DNA of 35,094 nt. Origin: Clostridia bacterium (GTDB taxonomy: Bacteria; Bacillota; Clostridia; Saccharofermentanales; Saccharofermentanaceae). The stretch is from assembly GCA_024403775.1 (NCBI GenBank), contig JAKSRE010000027.1, forward strand, positions 1-35,094, in the 5' to 3' direction. Positions within the stretch are counted from its first letter, which is position 1. Every line of letters starts with the position of its first letter. This document shows positions 16,415 through 24,101 of this stretch, piece by piece. Both the position numbers and the translations under genes were made by a program. The notes beneath the pieces are model-generated. The model saw nothing but the letters and a program-made list of their open reading frames with translations, was not told where the DNA came from and did not search any database.

Positions 16415-17479
16415 ATGAAAGCTAAAACAATAAAGACCATATTACGTCTTACTGCCTCAATAATTGTGGTAGCTTTTGTATTGTCTTTTCTGACTCTTCT
16501 TCTTAAGCCTAAGTTCATGACAGGCATTACCGAAGGCGCCATGATTGCTGAATTCTACAAAGAAGAGATGTGCCATGATGTTGTCTTTGTTGGTGACTGC
16601 GAATTATATGAGAATATCTCACCTATAACTCTCTGGGAAAACTACGGAATCTCCTCTTATATCAGAGGAAGTGCGCAGCAGCTTATCTGGCAGTCCTATT
16701 ATCTGATGGAAGATACACTCCGATATGAGACTCCTCAGGTTTTTGTATTTAACGTATTGTCCATGAAGTATGCGGAGCCACAGAAAGAGACCTATAACAG
16801 AATGACAATTGATGGCATGCGCTGGTCAATGTCCAAGGTCAACTCTATCAAAGCTTCAATGACAGAAGATGAGCACTTTATTGATTATGTATTCCCTATT
16901 TTGAGATTTCACTCCCGCTGGAGCGAGTTGACAAATGAGGATCTTGAATACCTCTTTACCAAGGACAAGGTAGCCCATAACGGCTATTATATGAGAGTTG
17001 ATACACTTCCAGTTACTTCAATTCCTGAAGCCAGACCTCTGGCCGACTATGCATTAAGCACAAACTGCTGGGATTATCTTAACAAGATGCTTTCCCTCTG
17101 CCGCAAGAACAATATTGAGCTTGTCCTCGTTAAGGCACCTAGCCTCTTCCCTATCTGGTATGATGAGTGGGAACAGCAAATAGAAGCTTATGCTTCAAAA
17201 AATAACTTAAAGTATTATAATCTTCTAGAGGATTCTGACATAATTGGCATCAATTGGAGCACCGACACCTATGACGGAGGCCTTCACTTAAACCTCTCAG
17301 GTGCAACCAAGAATTCAATCTATCTTGGAAAACTTCTTCAGGAAGAGTGCGGTGTTAGCGACCACAGAGGCGATCCTTATTATGAGAGCATCTGGTCCTC
17401 GAAAATCGATTTCTACTATGCTTCAATCGAAGAACAAAAGATTAAATACGGTATTACCGACTCAAAAGATGACGAATAA
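16415..17479 (+). CDS. SGNH/DltD-like membrane-anchored protein with Cys at the nucleophile site
   Basis: A 354-residue protein with one N-terminal membrane helix (about residues 10-30) and an extracytoplasmic domain. Block I, normally GDS, reads VVFVGDCELYENISP (57-70), so the nucleophile position is Cys62. The C-terminal block shows TYDGGLHLNLSGATK (285-299), giving the Asp and His291 expected of the triad. In Dlt-type and AlgX/AlgJ-type systems such proteins hand the acyl group from the MBOAT protein to the polymer or remove it. The Cys may be a subfamily feature rather than a mutation. AAAGG lies upstream and the gene follows the MBOAT stop by 29 bases, ending 28 bases before the lipoprotein gene, so it belongs to the same operon. 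Confidence 0.78.
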   Translation: MKAKTIKTILRLTASIIVVAFVLSFLTLLLKPKFMTGITEGAMIAEFYKEEMCHDVVFVGDCELYENISPITLWENYGISSYIRGSAQQLIWQSYYLMEDTLRYETPQVFVFNVLSMKYAEPQKETYNRMTIDGMRWSMSKVNSIKASMTEDEHFIDYVFPILRFHSRWSELTNEDLEYLFTKDKVAHNGYYMRVDTLPVTSIPEARPLADYALSTNCWDYLNKMLSLCRKNNIELVLVKAPSLFPIWYDEWEQQIEAYASKNNLKYYNLLEDSDIIGINWSTDTYDGGLHLNLSGATKNSIYLGKLLQEECGVSDHRGDPYYESIWSSKIDFYYASIEEQKIKYGITDSKDDE

Positions 17480-17507
17480 TAATTAATTTGAATATAAGAG
17501 GTATAAA

Positions 17508-18140
17508 ATGATTAACTTAAAGAAAACAACAATCGCTCTTCTCATGGCATTAAGCTTAATGATGGCTTCACTTACAGCATGTTCTGATGACACTAAGGTT
17601 ATCTCAAATAATGGTTCGAACAATACTTCAGACACTAATACTACTGATTCTGGTGACTCTAATAATGCTAATAGCGGCGACTCTCAAAATGGCGATTCTT
17701 CTGACAACAATTCAGGCGATTCTAATTCTTCTACATCTTATGCATTTGAATATAATGGAATCAAAATGGTATGCGACAGCGATACTGCTCCAATTGTAGA
17801 AGCACTCGGCGAACCTGATTCTTACTTTGAAGAACCAAGTTGTGCTGCGGAAGGCATTGGTAAGTATTATACATATTCTGATTTTGAGATTGATACTTAT
17901 CCAGATGGCGATAATGATCTCATCATGTATATCATCTTGAGAACTGATAACGTTAAGACACCTGAAGGTATTGATTTATCTTCTACAAAGGACGATGTCC
18001 TTAATGCTTATGGTGATAACTACAAAGAGACTCCTAGTGGTGTTATGTATAGCGACGGAACAACAGTTCTCTCATTCATTTTTGATGGTGACGGATATGT
18101 TAGTTCAATCCAGTATGCTGCGGCTTCTGTAATGGATTAA
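17508..18140 (+). CDS. Lipoprotein with Asn/Ser/Asp-rich linker, end of the Dlt-like operon
   Basis: A 210-residue secreted lipoprotein: signal MINLKKTTIALLMALSLM followed by lipobox LTAC (Cys at about 25). Residues about 33-75 are a low-complexity Asn/Ser/Gly/Asp/Thr spacer. The C-terminal ~130 residues form a compact domain with two similar halves (around VEALGEPDSYFEE and VLNAYGDNYKETPSG, each then DG.....YI or FIFDGDGYVSSIQY), reminiscent of small two-repeat envelope domains, but I cannot name the family. It follows the SGNH gene by 28 bases and is followed by a palindrome that may terminate the operon. A wall-side accessory role in the transfer pathway is plausible only from position. 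Confidence 0.75.
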   Translation: MINLKKTTIALLMALSLMMASLTACSDDTKVISNNGSNNTSDTNTTDSGDSNNANSGDSQNGDSSDNNSGDSNSSTSYAFEYNGIKMVCDSDTAPIVEALGEPDSYFEEPSCAAEGIGKYYTYSDFEIDTYPDGDNDLIMYIILRTDNVKTPEGIDLSSTKDDVLNAYGDNYKETPSGVMYSDGTTVLSFIFDGDGYVSSIQYAAASVMD

Positions 18141-18167
18141 TTTTTAGTAATTATATACAAATTAAAA

Positions 18168-18204
18168 AGCGACTAATCTAATGTCACGCTTTAGATTAGT
18201 CGCT
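18168..18204. repeat. Palindromic element, copy 1 (possible bidirectional terminator)
   Basis: AGCGACTAATCTAA (18168-18181) and TTAGATTAGTCGCT (18191-18204) are perfect inverted arms around a nine-base loop. The element lies between the convergent Dlt-like operon and the 251-residue gene, with an A-run on its left, so it may terminate transcription. The same arms recur at 20452-20487 and as a half-site at 20399-20411, so it is also a local repeat. Confidence 0.8.
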
Positions 18205-18238
18205 ATTCTTATCATTTCCAATATCTTGGCCCTACGTA
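18199..18238 (-). pseudogene. Fragment: C-terminus of a DDAxxxGPxYW-type secreted protein
   Basis: Read on the minus strand in a frame different from the 251-residue gene that ends just upstream, the bases encode TDDATYVGPRYWK and a stop. This closely matches the C-termini of the two lipoproteins at 24102 (NDAHMVGPAYW) and 28656 (DDAHMAGPSYW). With no start or body it is best read as the tail of a former third family member, replaced or disrupted by the 251-residue gene. The match is only about 12 residues long. Confidence 0.45.
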
Positions 18239-18245
18239 AGTAGCG

Positions 18246-19001
18246 TCATCTGTTATACTTAATTTGTTCTAAAACCTCTTCATTGATAGATTCATCTGTT
18301 GGAAGATTTAATTGATTGCAAATCTCTAGATACTGCTCAAATTCTGTTGTTGTTGTTTTATCTAAACCAGTTGCATAATAGAACACAATATCATCTAATA
18401 GATACAAGGCCAAATAACTTGTTTCACTATAACAAATACAATATCCTTCGCTAGAATTATTAACGATATTTAGTTTTTCTCTTCTATAATCTCTCCTGAT
18501 TATCCAAAGATCAACAAAACTATCTTTATAATAACTACATGCCATTTCCTTGCTATCAAATCGATCACAATATATTACTAATTCATCATTCGAAGGTGAA
18601 ATTATTATTGTCTCTACTAGATATTTATAAATATCTCCACTTCTTAATCCAGCATTTCCCAATACCGAATTATAATCGGATATATATTCGATAACATCCG
18701 TGTCATCATGTTCGCTTCCATCATAAGGATTAAAATATTCGCTATCAAAAACCTGTTGCAACACCTCTAATACTTGTTGCAAGGTGATATCAGAAGAATA
18801 TGAATTAATCTCATACTCAGCAACATCATATGCAACTGTTTTTTCTGTCTCGTATAAAATCTCAGGAATATAACCTTCTTCCTGATTAGGCGCCAACGTG
18901 CCTAATGGTTCATGTTCAGCAAACAAAGCTGGTATTGACCAGATTATCACACCCAATAAAATCAATAACAAAATAATATATTTAATGTACTTCATAACCA
19001 T
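18246..19001 (-). CDS. Unknown membrane-anchored extracytoplasmic protein
   Basis: A 251-residue protein with a single strongly hydrophobic segment (about residues 7-27) and no lipobox, so it is either anchored by an uncleaved signal or secreted. The rest is Asp/Glu/Tyr-rich and soluble-looking, with the stretches EVLQQVFDSEYFNPYDGS, IIISPSNDELVIYCDRFDSKE and YLALYLLDDIVFYYATGLD; I do not recognise a family. Two candidate ATGs lie at 19001 and 18995, with only a weak ribosome site. It lies between the ATPase gene and a palindrome, and unrelated protein fragments remain on both sides in other frames, suggesting it was inserted into older coding DNA. A function linked to the ATPase cannot be shown. 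Confidence 0.7.
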   Translation of the reverse strand: MVMKYIKYIILLLILLGVIIWSIPALFAEHEPLGTLAPNQEEGYIPEILYETEKTVAYDVAEYEINSYSSDITLQQVLEVLQQVFDSEYFNPYDGSEHDDTDVIEYISDYNSVLGNAGLRSGDIYKYLVETIIISPSNDELVIYCDRFDSKEMACSYYKDSFVDLWIIRRDYRREKLNIVNNSSEGYCICYSETSYLALYLLDDIVFYYATGLDKTTTTEFEQYLEICNQLNLPTDESINEEVLEQIKYNR

Positions 19002-19009
19002 ATCCTATT

Positions 19010-19165
19010 CTACGAATCTAATATTGGATCATTATAAACATACCCGTAGTCCTCTAGTAAATGTGCTGGTACAACTATCACTCCAACGGTTTTGGGATTA
19101 TTGGCTACACCCGAATTATATTCATGTAAGTCTCCAAAGAATACATCATTGTTATTAGATATATT
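19010..19165 (-). pseudogene. Start-less coding fragment between ATPase and 251-residue gene
   Basis: On the minus strand, one frame reads NNDVFFGDLHEYNSGVANN, then PKTVGVIVVPAHLLED and YGYVYNDPILDS before a TAG at 19010-19012. It is protein-like over ~48 codons but has no ATG and no ribosome site, and its upstream end runs into the ATPase gene in another frame. It looks like the C-terminus of a truncated gene. No family recognised. Confidence 0.4.
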
Positions 19166-20387
19166 CAATTGGAAGAGCGATCAAGTTCTCACGTAAGTAT
19201 GTCTTTTTATCGATTAAGCAGAGTATTATTCCCATTCCTCTTTTCTTATCAGGTATTTTATCTAACACCTGATTGGTTGCTCCCATACTTGCCTTGGGAT
19301 TACCTGACATTTTTATTTCTACAGGATAAAGAATTCCGTCCTCTTCAATTATCAAATCTATCTCATTCTCGCTATTCGAATTTTTGTCTTTTCCTCTGTA
19401 ATAAAAAATATTAAAACGATAGTCCATTCCTTCGTTAGAATATGTTTTTAATATCTCCGATACAATAAATGTCTCAAAAATATTTCCTGCTACTGCTGAA
19501 TTTTTAAGTGCATCAGAAGTTAACCATCGTGTCAAATAACATACAAGCCCAGTATCTCTAAAATAGATTTTGGGAGTTTTAATCGCTCTATTTAATGCAC
19601 TTGCACTATAAGGCTGTAATAGATATATAATTCCCGTTCTCTCAAGTATTGATATCCAGTTTTTTATTGTTGGTTCACTTACACCGACATCGCTTGCTAT
19701 GTTGCTATAATTTAGCATCTCACCTGTTCTCGCTGCCACTGCTGTCAGAAATTTTGTAAAAGTTATACTGTCAGTCGAGATAAGTTCATTAATATCTCTT
19801 TCTAAGTATGTTGATACATAAGAAGAGTAAAATTCTTGCCAGTCTCTATCAACATCGTATAATTCAGGATATGAACCTCTATGAATGATTTCCCAAATAT
19901 TATCGTAGGTTTTTATTTTTTTCTCACGTTCTTTTATATATTCTTCTGAAGGTACGAAATGCTTATTGAAGGCTACCTCATTTATCTCACGCAGAGATAA
20001 TCCGCTTAGTTCATATACGGATACTCTACCAGCCAAGGATTCACTTACACCCTTCATCAACTCTAATTTTTGAGAACTAGATAATATAAACTGACCTCTC
20101 TCATCGGATTCATCTACTTTTTGTTTTATCTCTTCAAGAACAGAGCCTTCCTTTTGAACCTCATCTATAAATAAAGGACAAGGGTTATTCAAAAAGAATA
20201 GCTTCGGCTCTTCTTTGGCTTGAAGTCGTGTCAATCGATCATCAAAGTTGGTTCGATTATATTGTGGAAATTCATTCTTAATCAAAGTAGATTTGCCAAC
20301 CTGTCTAGCACCTACAACTAAGGTACATTTACTTGTTTTTACTCTACTTTTGAGGATTTCCGATATTGCTCTTTGTATATATGCCAT
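19155..20387 (-). CDS. AAA_14/DUF4143 family ATPase
   Basis: A 410-residue cytoplasmic ATPase. Walker A is VVGARQVGKST (24-34), Walker B is LFIDEVQ (72-78), and QFILSSSQK (about 99-107) is the sensor strand. A central winged-helix-like part (YSNIASDVGVSEPTIKNWI) is followed by the DUF4143 C-terminus with a restriction-endonuclease-like core: ENEIDL (340-345) and YPVEIK (354-359). The domain order is the usual one for this very common family. The function is not established; members are patchily distributed, often near mobile or defence loci. The ribosome site GGAGAACGG lies upstream of the ATG. A half-site of the 18168 palindrome lies in the leader and a full copy about 65 bases further up, so autoregulation or mobility of the unit is possible. 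Confidence 0.88.
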   Translation of the reverse strand: MAYIQRAISEILKSRVKTSKCTLVVGARQVGKSTLIKNEFPQYNRTNFDDRLTRLQAKEEPKLFFLNNPCPLFIDEVQKEGSVLEEIKQKVDESDERGQFILSSSQKLELMKGVSESLAGRVSVYELSGLSLREINEVAFNKHFVPSEEYIKEREKKIKTYDNIWEIIHRGSYPELYDVDRDWQEFYSSYVSTYLERDINELISTDSITFTKFLTAVAARTGEMLNYSNIASDVGVSEPTIKNWISILERTGIIYLLQPYSASALNRAIKTPKIYFRDTGLVCYLTRWLTSDALKNSAVAGNIFETFIVSEILKTYSNEGMDYRFNIFYYRGKDKNSNSENEIDLIIEEDGILYPVEIKMSGNPKASMGATNQVLDKIPDKKRGMGIILCLIDKKTYLRENLIALPIEYI

Positions 20388-20398
20388 AATCCGTTCTC

Positions 20399-20487
20399 CG
20401 ACTAATCTAAAATCTAACTTTATTATAGTCAGGCTTCAAGCAAAAAAAACAAGCGACTAATCTAAAGCCTCGTTTTAGATTAGTCAC
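20399..20487. repeat. Palindromic element, copy 2, plus half-site upstream of the ATPase
   Basis: GCGACTAATCTAAA (20453-20466) and TTTAGATTAGTCAC (20474-20487) form an inverted repeat with a seven-base loop and one arm mismatch, matching the element at 18168-18204. A single arm, CGACTAATCTAAA, recurs at 20399-20411, between this element and the ATPase start. The three occurrences bracket the ATPase/251-residue gene pair. Confidence 0.75.
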
Positions 20488-20554
20488 TATAAAAAATTAT
20501 TTCTCTATGATTCTCTAATCAAAATAAAACAATTCCTTCTAATTTCCAAAACTC

Positions 20555-22153
20555 TTATCTACTAAACTTCGAGATAAACTTCCAAGCTGTCTCACATGAA
20601 TGTGGACGGCACTCATGCATCTGATTATCAATAGATGCAAGCGCAGTTCTACAGATGCCATCCTCACTTTCAAAGTACTGAATAGTCATATTTGAATCTC
20701 GTGTGTCATCGTGAAGGACCTCAGTGCGTTCACCATTAGCGCCCCAGATCTTATTAGGAAGATTAGGGATATCCTCTACAGTGAAGTCAAACTTCTGCTT
20801 TAACTTATTTACAGTAGCAAGATACTGGATTCTGTCCAATGCAGACTGAGCCTGGAATGGAAGCTCAGGTGCAAAAGACTTCTCTCCGCCAGAATAGAAA
20901 ATAGGAAGAGAAATCTCAGTATTAAATCCACCGTCATCGATTGACTTTCCAAATGGATTATTGTGCATTGGGAAAAGAGCGCTGTGCGGACAGATTCCTG
21001 CAAATACTGAAGGATATTCCTGAAGCATCTCCCAGGTCTTGCCACTGCCCATTGAGAAGCCAGTCGCATAGATTCTCTTCTCATCTACATTGTATTTTTT
21101 CTTAATATCCTCGATTACTGTGATAGCCTCAGTAGGAGTTACAAACTGATGATTCTCGATTGATACAAAGAGGAAATCATATTTATGCGCGATCTCCCAC
21201 CAGCCAGCAACGAAAGTAAGATACATAGAAGAATCTCCACCGCCGTGGAAACCGATAAGAAGTGGCGCAGGTCCCTTGTCAAACAAATCCTTATTATAAT
21301 AAGCCATATGGCCAATCTTATGAGTTGGCTGATCCTTTACCTCACTTCTGTTGTCTTCTGAAGTTTTAACCTCAGTAAAATCTCGCTTCTCAATCATGTC
21401 ATAATCAGAGAAATTAGGCTCAATCTCAATCTTGCCACACCACATCTTAAACTTATATACAAAGCTGTCGAAGTCATTAAGATAGTCAGCTTTATCCTTG
21501 ATAAGAAGGTTCTCGCAGCCGTCAAAGCAGGCATTAATCTCTGTGCTATTATTAACACTTATGATAGCAATGTCCTTACGCTCAAGTTCAGGCTTAACCG
21601 ACAGATTCTCCATAGAGCACATAGCAGGAGTAATCTCACCTGGTCCCCAGAGATATTCGCCATTTAAAGTCTTAAGAAGCTTGGTAGCCACATAATCAGC
21701 AGACTTACCATAGCTATAAATGTCTGTTCTGAATTTTGCACCTCTTACAAAATAGCCTACAAACTCATTTTTGAAGCGGTCAGTAAACTCAGTAAGTCCG
21801 TCATCATATTCTGGTGTCATTTTAACTTCATCCATAATAGCCTGGTACATGGATTCGTCAGCCTTTTCCCAGCCGCCTTCGTTAGTTGGATATACAAAGA
21901 AAACAGCCGCATCTACTCTTGAAGCGATAATGTCAAATCCCGCTGTCTTTGCAAAGTTAACTTCCTCTTCCATGCTCATCTTCTCTTCTTCGAAAATCAA
22001 GAGCAAAGGTGCTCGAAAGGTGTAATTATTAACTTTTCCATCAATCTCACTCTCTGGTACATATGCTTTAAGAATGAATTTCTCATATTCATGCTCCCAG
22101 AACTTCCCGCCATCCTGAAGCACAGTAACCTGTGGTCTTTCCATTAATCCCAT
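20555..22153 (-). CDS. PHB-depolymerase/feruloyl-esterase-like alpha/beta hydrolase
   Basis: A 532-residue protein whose C-terminal ~260 residues are an alpha/beta hydrolase: oxyanion strand LLIGFHGGGDSS, nucleophile elbow ATGFSMGSG (Ser about 367), an acidic position after LPIFYSGGE, and a late His in QMHECRPHS (about 513). This pattern fits the polyhydroxybutyrate depolymerase/feruloyl esterase (LpqC-like) group. The N-terminal ~270 residues are not recognised and may be a second, substrate-binding domain. There is no signal peptide, so it is probably cytoplasmic, acting on imported or internal esters; the substrate is unknown. The start at 22153 is chosen because AAAGGCAGG precedes that ATG; a TTG at 22159 is less likely. 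Monocistronic, convergent with nothing and divergent from the zinc-ribbon genes. Confidence 0.75.
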   Translation of the reverse strand: MGLMERPQVTVLQDGGKFWEHEYEKFILKAYVPESEIDGKVNNYTFRAPLLLIFEEEKMSMEEEVNFAKTAGFDIIASRVDAAVFFVYPTNEGGWEKADESMYQAIMDEVKMTPEYDDGLTEFTDRFKNEFVGYFVRGAKFRTDIYSYGKSADYVATKLLKTLNGEYLWGPGEITPAMCSMENLSVKPELERKDIAIISVNNSTEINACFDGCENLLIKDKADYLNDFDSFVYKFKMWCGKIEIEPNFSDYDMIEKRDFTEVKTSEDNRSEVKDQPTHKIGHMAYYNKDLFDKGPAPLLIGFHGGGDSSMYLTFVAGWWEIAHKYDFLFVSIENHQFVTPTEAITVIEDIKKKYNVDEKRIYATGFSMGSGKTWEMLQEYPSVFAGICPHSALFPMHNNPFGKSIDDGGFNTEISLPIFYSGGEKSFAPELPFQAQSALDRIQYLATVNKLKQKFDFTVEDIPNLPNKIWGANGERTEVLHDDTRDSNMTIQYFESEDGICRTALASIDNQMHECRPHSCETAWKFISKFSR

Positions 22154-22372
22154 AAACAAACCTGCCTTTAAAATATTTTTTACTAATCCATTTTACAGCA
22201 ATATATAAATTCAGGCATGTAGAAGATTAAGTTAATATATTGTGCTATTTGATAGTTTATTTTCTTCCATTTTTCGGTTTCAGAATTCTTATTTTCGCAA
22301 AGAATATATATTTTTCTGATAACAATTACTTTATACTAATAAAAAACAAAAATTATAGAGGGGAAGCAGACT

Positions 22373-22816
22373 ATGAAGAAAACCAATATATTTAAATATT
22401 CTTTTCCAATAGGAATCGTGGGCATCATTATCTCAGTTATTCTTTTTGCAACAAACTGGTTTTATGAGCTCGTTGTTCCTGTAATTGAGAATTCATCACT
22501 TGAAGGAGCTGCATTTACTTTCTTTGATGATTTGATTTTTTATTGTCCCCTGATTTTTTTGGGTCTGTTTATAGCATATTTAATCGCAGGCCAAATCATT
22601 AATAAAAGACTTAATGAAGCGGCTATCGATAAGTCAAATAAGGAAAGCCAGGAGAAGAATCAGGCAATCATAGATGAACTAAACGATAAAAGAGACTGGC
22701 TTAAAAGAAATTTTTACAGCAACTGTCCTAACTGCGGAAGTGCAAGAGAAGAGCATCAATCACACTGTATTTATTGTGGAGCAAACTTAGAGATCAAAAA
22801 GAAGATTAAAAATTAA
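22373..22816 (+). CDS. Two-helix membrane protein with C-terminal zinc ribbon
   Basis: A 147-residue protein with two membrane helices (about residues 15-35 and 58-82), a charged Lys/Glu/Asn coiled segment (about 90-118) and a C-terminal zinc ribbon with two CxxC knuckles: NCPNCGSA and HCIYCGANL. It shares FYELVVPVIEN....AFTFFDDLIFY with the next gene (FYELVIPFAEN....AFAFIDELVFY) and the same helix-coil-zinc-ribbon order, so the two are paralogues. AGAGGGGAAG precedes the ATG and TATACT (22332-22337) could be its -10. Probably co-transcribed with the next gene (54-base gap). No function known; zinc ribbons of this form often bind nucleic acid or stabilise small domains. Confidence 0.75.
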   Translation: MKKTNIFKYSFPIGIVGIIISVILFATNWFYELVVPVIENSSLEGAAFTFFDDLIFYCPLIFLGLFIAYLIAGQIINKRLNEAAIDKSNKESQEKNQAIIDELNDKRDWLKRNFYSNCPNCGSAREEHQSHCIYCGANLEIKKKIKN

Positions 22817-22870
22817 GTTCTCATAATTATTGATATTCAGACTAATGGTAGAGAAAGGAATGGATTAAAA

Positions 22871-23848
22871 ATGGCAAGTGGCGGACATCATGGCGGAGGC
22901 CATCATTCAGGAGGACATCACGGCGGTGGTCATCATTCAAGCGGACATCACGGTGGCGGTGGCCACTATCACGGCGGTGGCCACTATCACGGCGGAGGTT
23001 CTGGTGGAGACTTCCTGATAGAAGTTATTATATATGTAGGAATCTTTGTAATATTTGGAATATATCAATTATTCAGCTATTTTGCATCGGCATTTAATGT
23101 TATTAATGTTCTGATGATGATAGCAAGCGTTATTATGTTCATTGTTGGCATTGTAAAGAGAGGTCACGTTGGTGCGATTAATGACCTTAAATCTACCGCC
23201 TACGCTGGCTCATGTACTTTTGCACTTTATGACAAGAATTATTCACGCGGTGGCTATGGTACAAGAGATGGTGTATCTTGGTATAATTCCGATAGTTTCT
23301 GTCTCATATTTGATGAACGTAATACTCGAAAGGAAAATATGAGATTAGCACACGAAGAAATAAAGAAGTGGCCATTCATTCTCAAACTTCCAGACTTTAT
23401 ATGGTTTGTTAGTGAGATTGTATGGTTCATTCTCAATTTCACATTTTATGAATTGGTTATCCCATTTGCAGAGAACGCCACTATGTCTGATGAGGCTTTT
23501 GCCTTTATTGATGAGCTCGTTTTCTATCTGCCTGCGCTCATGATGCTCTTAAGTGCGACCGCTTTTATGGTAATCGCTCTGGTTCGTATTAAGTATGCAC
23601 GCAAACTATGCATTCATGTTGTAAATACCAATATTGCTAATAAGGCTATCAACAATGTTGAGGAAGAAATCGAAGTTATCATAGACAATTTATGGTATCA
23701 TGACTTCTGCCCTAACTGTGGTGGTGAAGCTCTAAGTAGAGATACCAGATGCAGAAGCTGTGGTTCATCTCTTAAGATAAATAATCCAGATTCTGTTGAC
23801 AAATTAAAGCGTCATCAGATTCAGTCAGTGCAAACAGTAAAGAAATGA
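22871..23848 (+). CDS. His/Gly-rich membrane protein with C-terminal zinc ribbon
   Basis: A 325-residue protein. Residues 1-47 are almost only Gly, His and Ser (repeats of GGHHGG and GGHYHGG, about 17 His), a likely metal-binding tail. Membrane helices follow at about 50-72, 77-95, 175-195 and 215-238. Between helices 2 and 3 is a soluble loop (about 100-165) with DKNYSRGGYGTRDGVSWYNS. The end is a zinc ribbon (DFCPNCGGEA, RCRSCGSSL). The region from helix 3 onward is paralogous to the whole preceding 147-residue protein. AAAGGA lies upstream of the ATG. The His tail could buffer Zn or Ni near the membrane; this is inference. No terminator other than the copied hydratase terminator follows. 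Confidence 0.75.
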   Translation: MASGGHHGGGHHSGGHHGGGHHSSGHHGGGGHYHGGGHYHGGGSGGDFLIEVIIYVGIFVIFGIYQLFSYFASAFNVINVLMMIASVIMFIVGIVKRGHVGAINDLKSTAYAGSCTFALYDKNYSRGGYGTRDGVSWYNSDSFCLIFDERNTRKENMRLAHEEIKKWPFILKLPDFIWFVSEIVWFILNFTFYELVIPFAENATMSDEAFAFIDELVFYLPALMMLLSATAFMVIALVRIKYARKLCIHVVNTNIANKAINNVEEEIEVIIDNLWYHDFCPNCGGEALSRDTRCRSCGSSLKINNPDSVDKLKRHQIQSVQTVKK

Positions 23849-23879
23849 TTCTTGAGATTAATTTACCTTTAATGTTGCC

Positions 23880-23970
23880 ATAAAAATCAAAAACCGCCAC
23901 CTCCAACAAATGGAAGCGGCGGTTTAATATTAATACTCAGAATCTAAGCTATTACTTCTGACCATTCTTA
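23880..23970. repeat. 91-bp direct repeat, copy 1 (copied hydratase 3' end and terminator)
   Basis: Identical over 91 bases to 25293-25383. It contains the terminator hairpin ACCGCCACCTCC...GGAAGCGGCGGT and, on the minus strand, the last codons of the hydratase (KNGQK and stop). Here no hydratase gene is attached: identity stops at 23971. The two copies bracket the lipoprotein cassette at 24102-25047. Confidence 0.95.
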
Positions 23971-24051
23971 AATGGTTCGTTTTTTAATGCACGCATTGTT
24001 TGGAATGTGTTTCTTTACCCATTCTATTATTTATCACCAATATCTACCCCA

Positions 24052-24090
24052 AGACATAAGAATAAAAGAATCAATGCAAATAAACATTCA
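24052..24090 (-). pseudogene. Possible C-terminal fragment ending SWGRYW
   Basis: After the stop of the lipoprotein gene at 24102, a minus-strand frame reads IDSFILMSWGRYW followed by two stops. The aromatic GxYW end is like that of the neighbouring lipoproteins, so it may be the tail of a deleted family member. It is very short, so the call is weak. The surrounding 23971-24101 bases show nothing else. Confidence 0.2.
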
Positions 24091-24101
24091 ATATTCAATC
24101 G

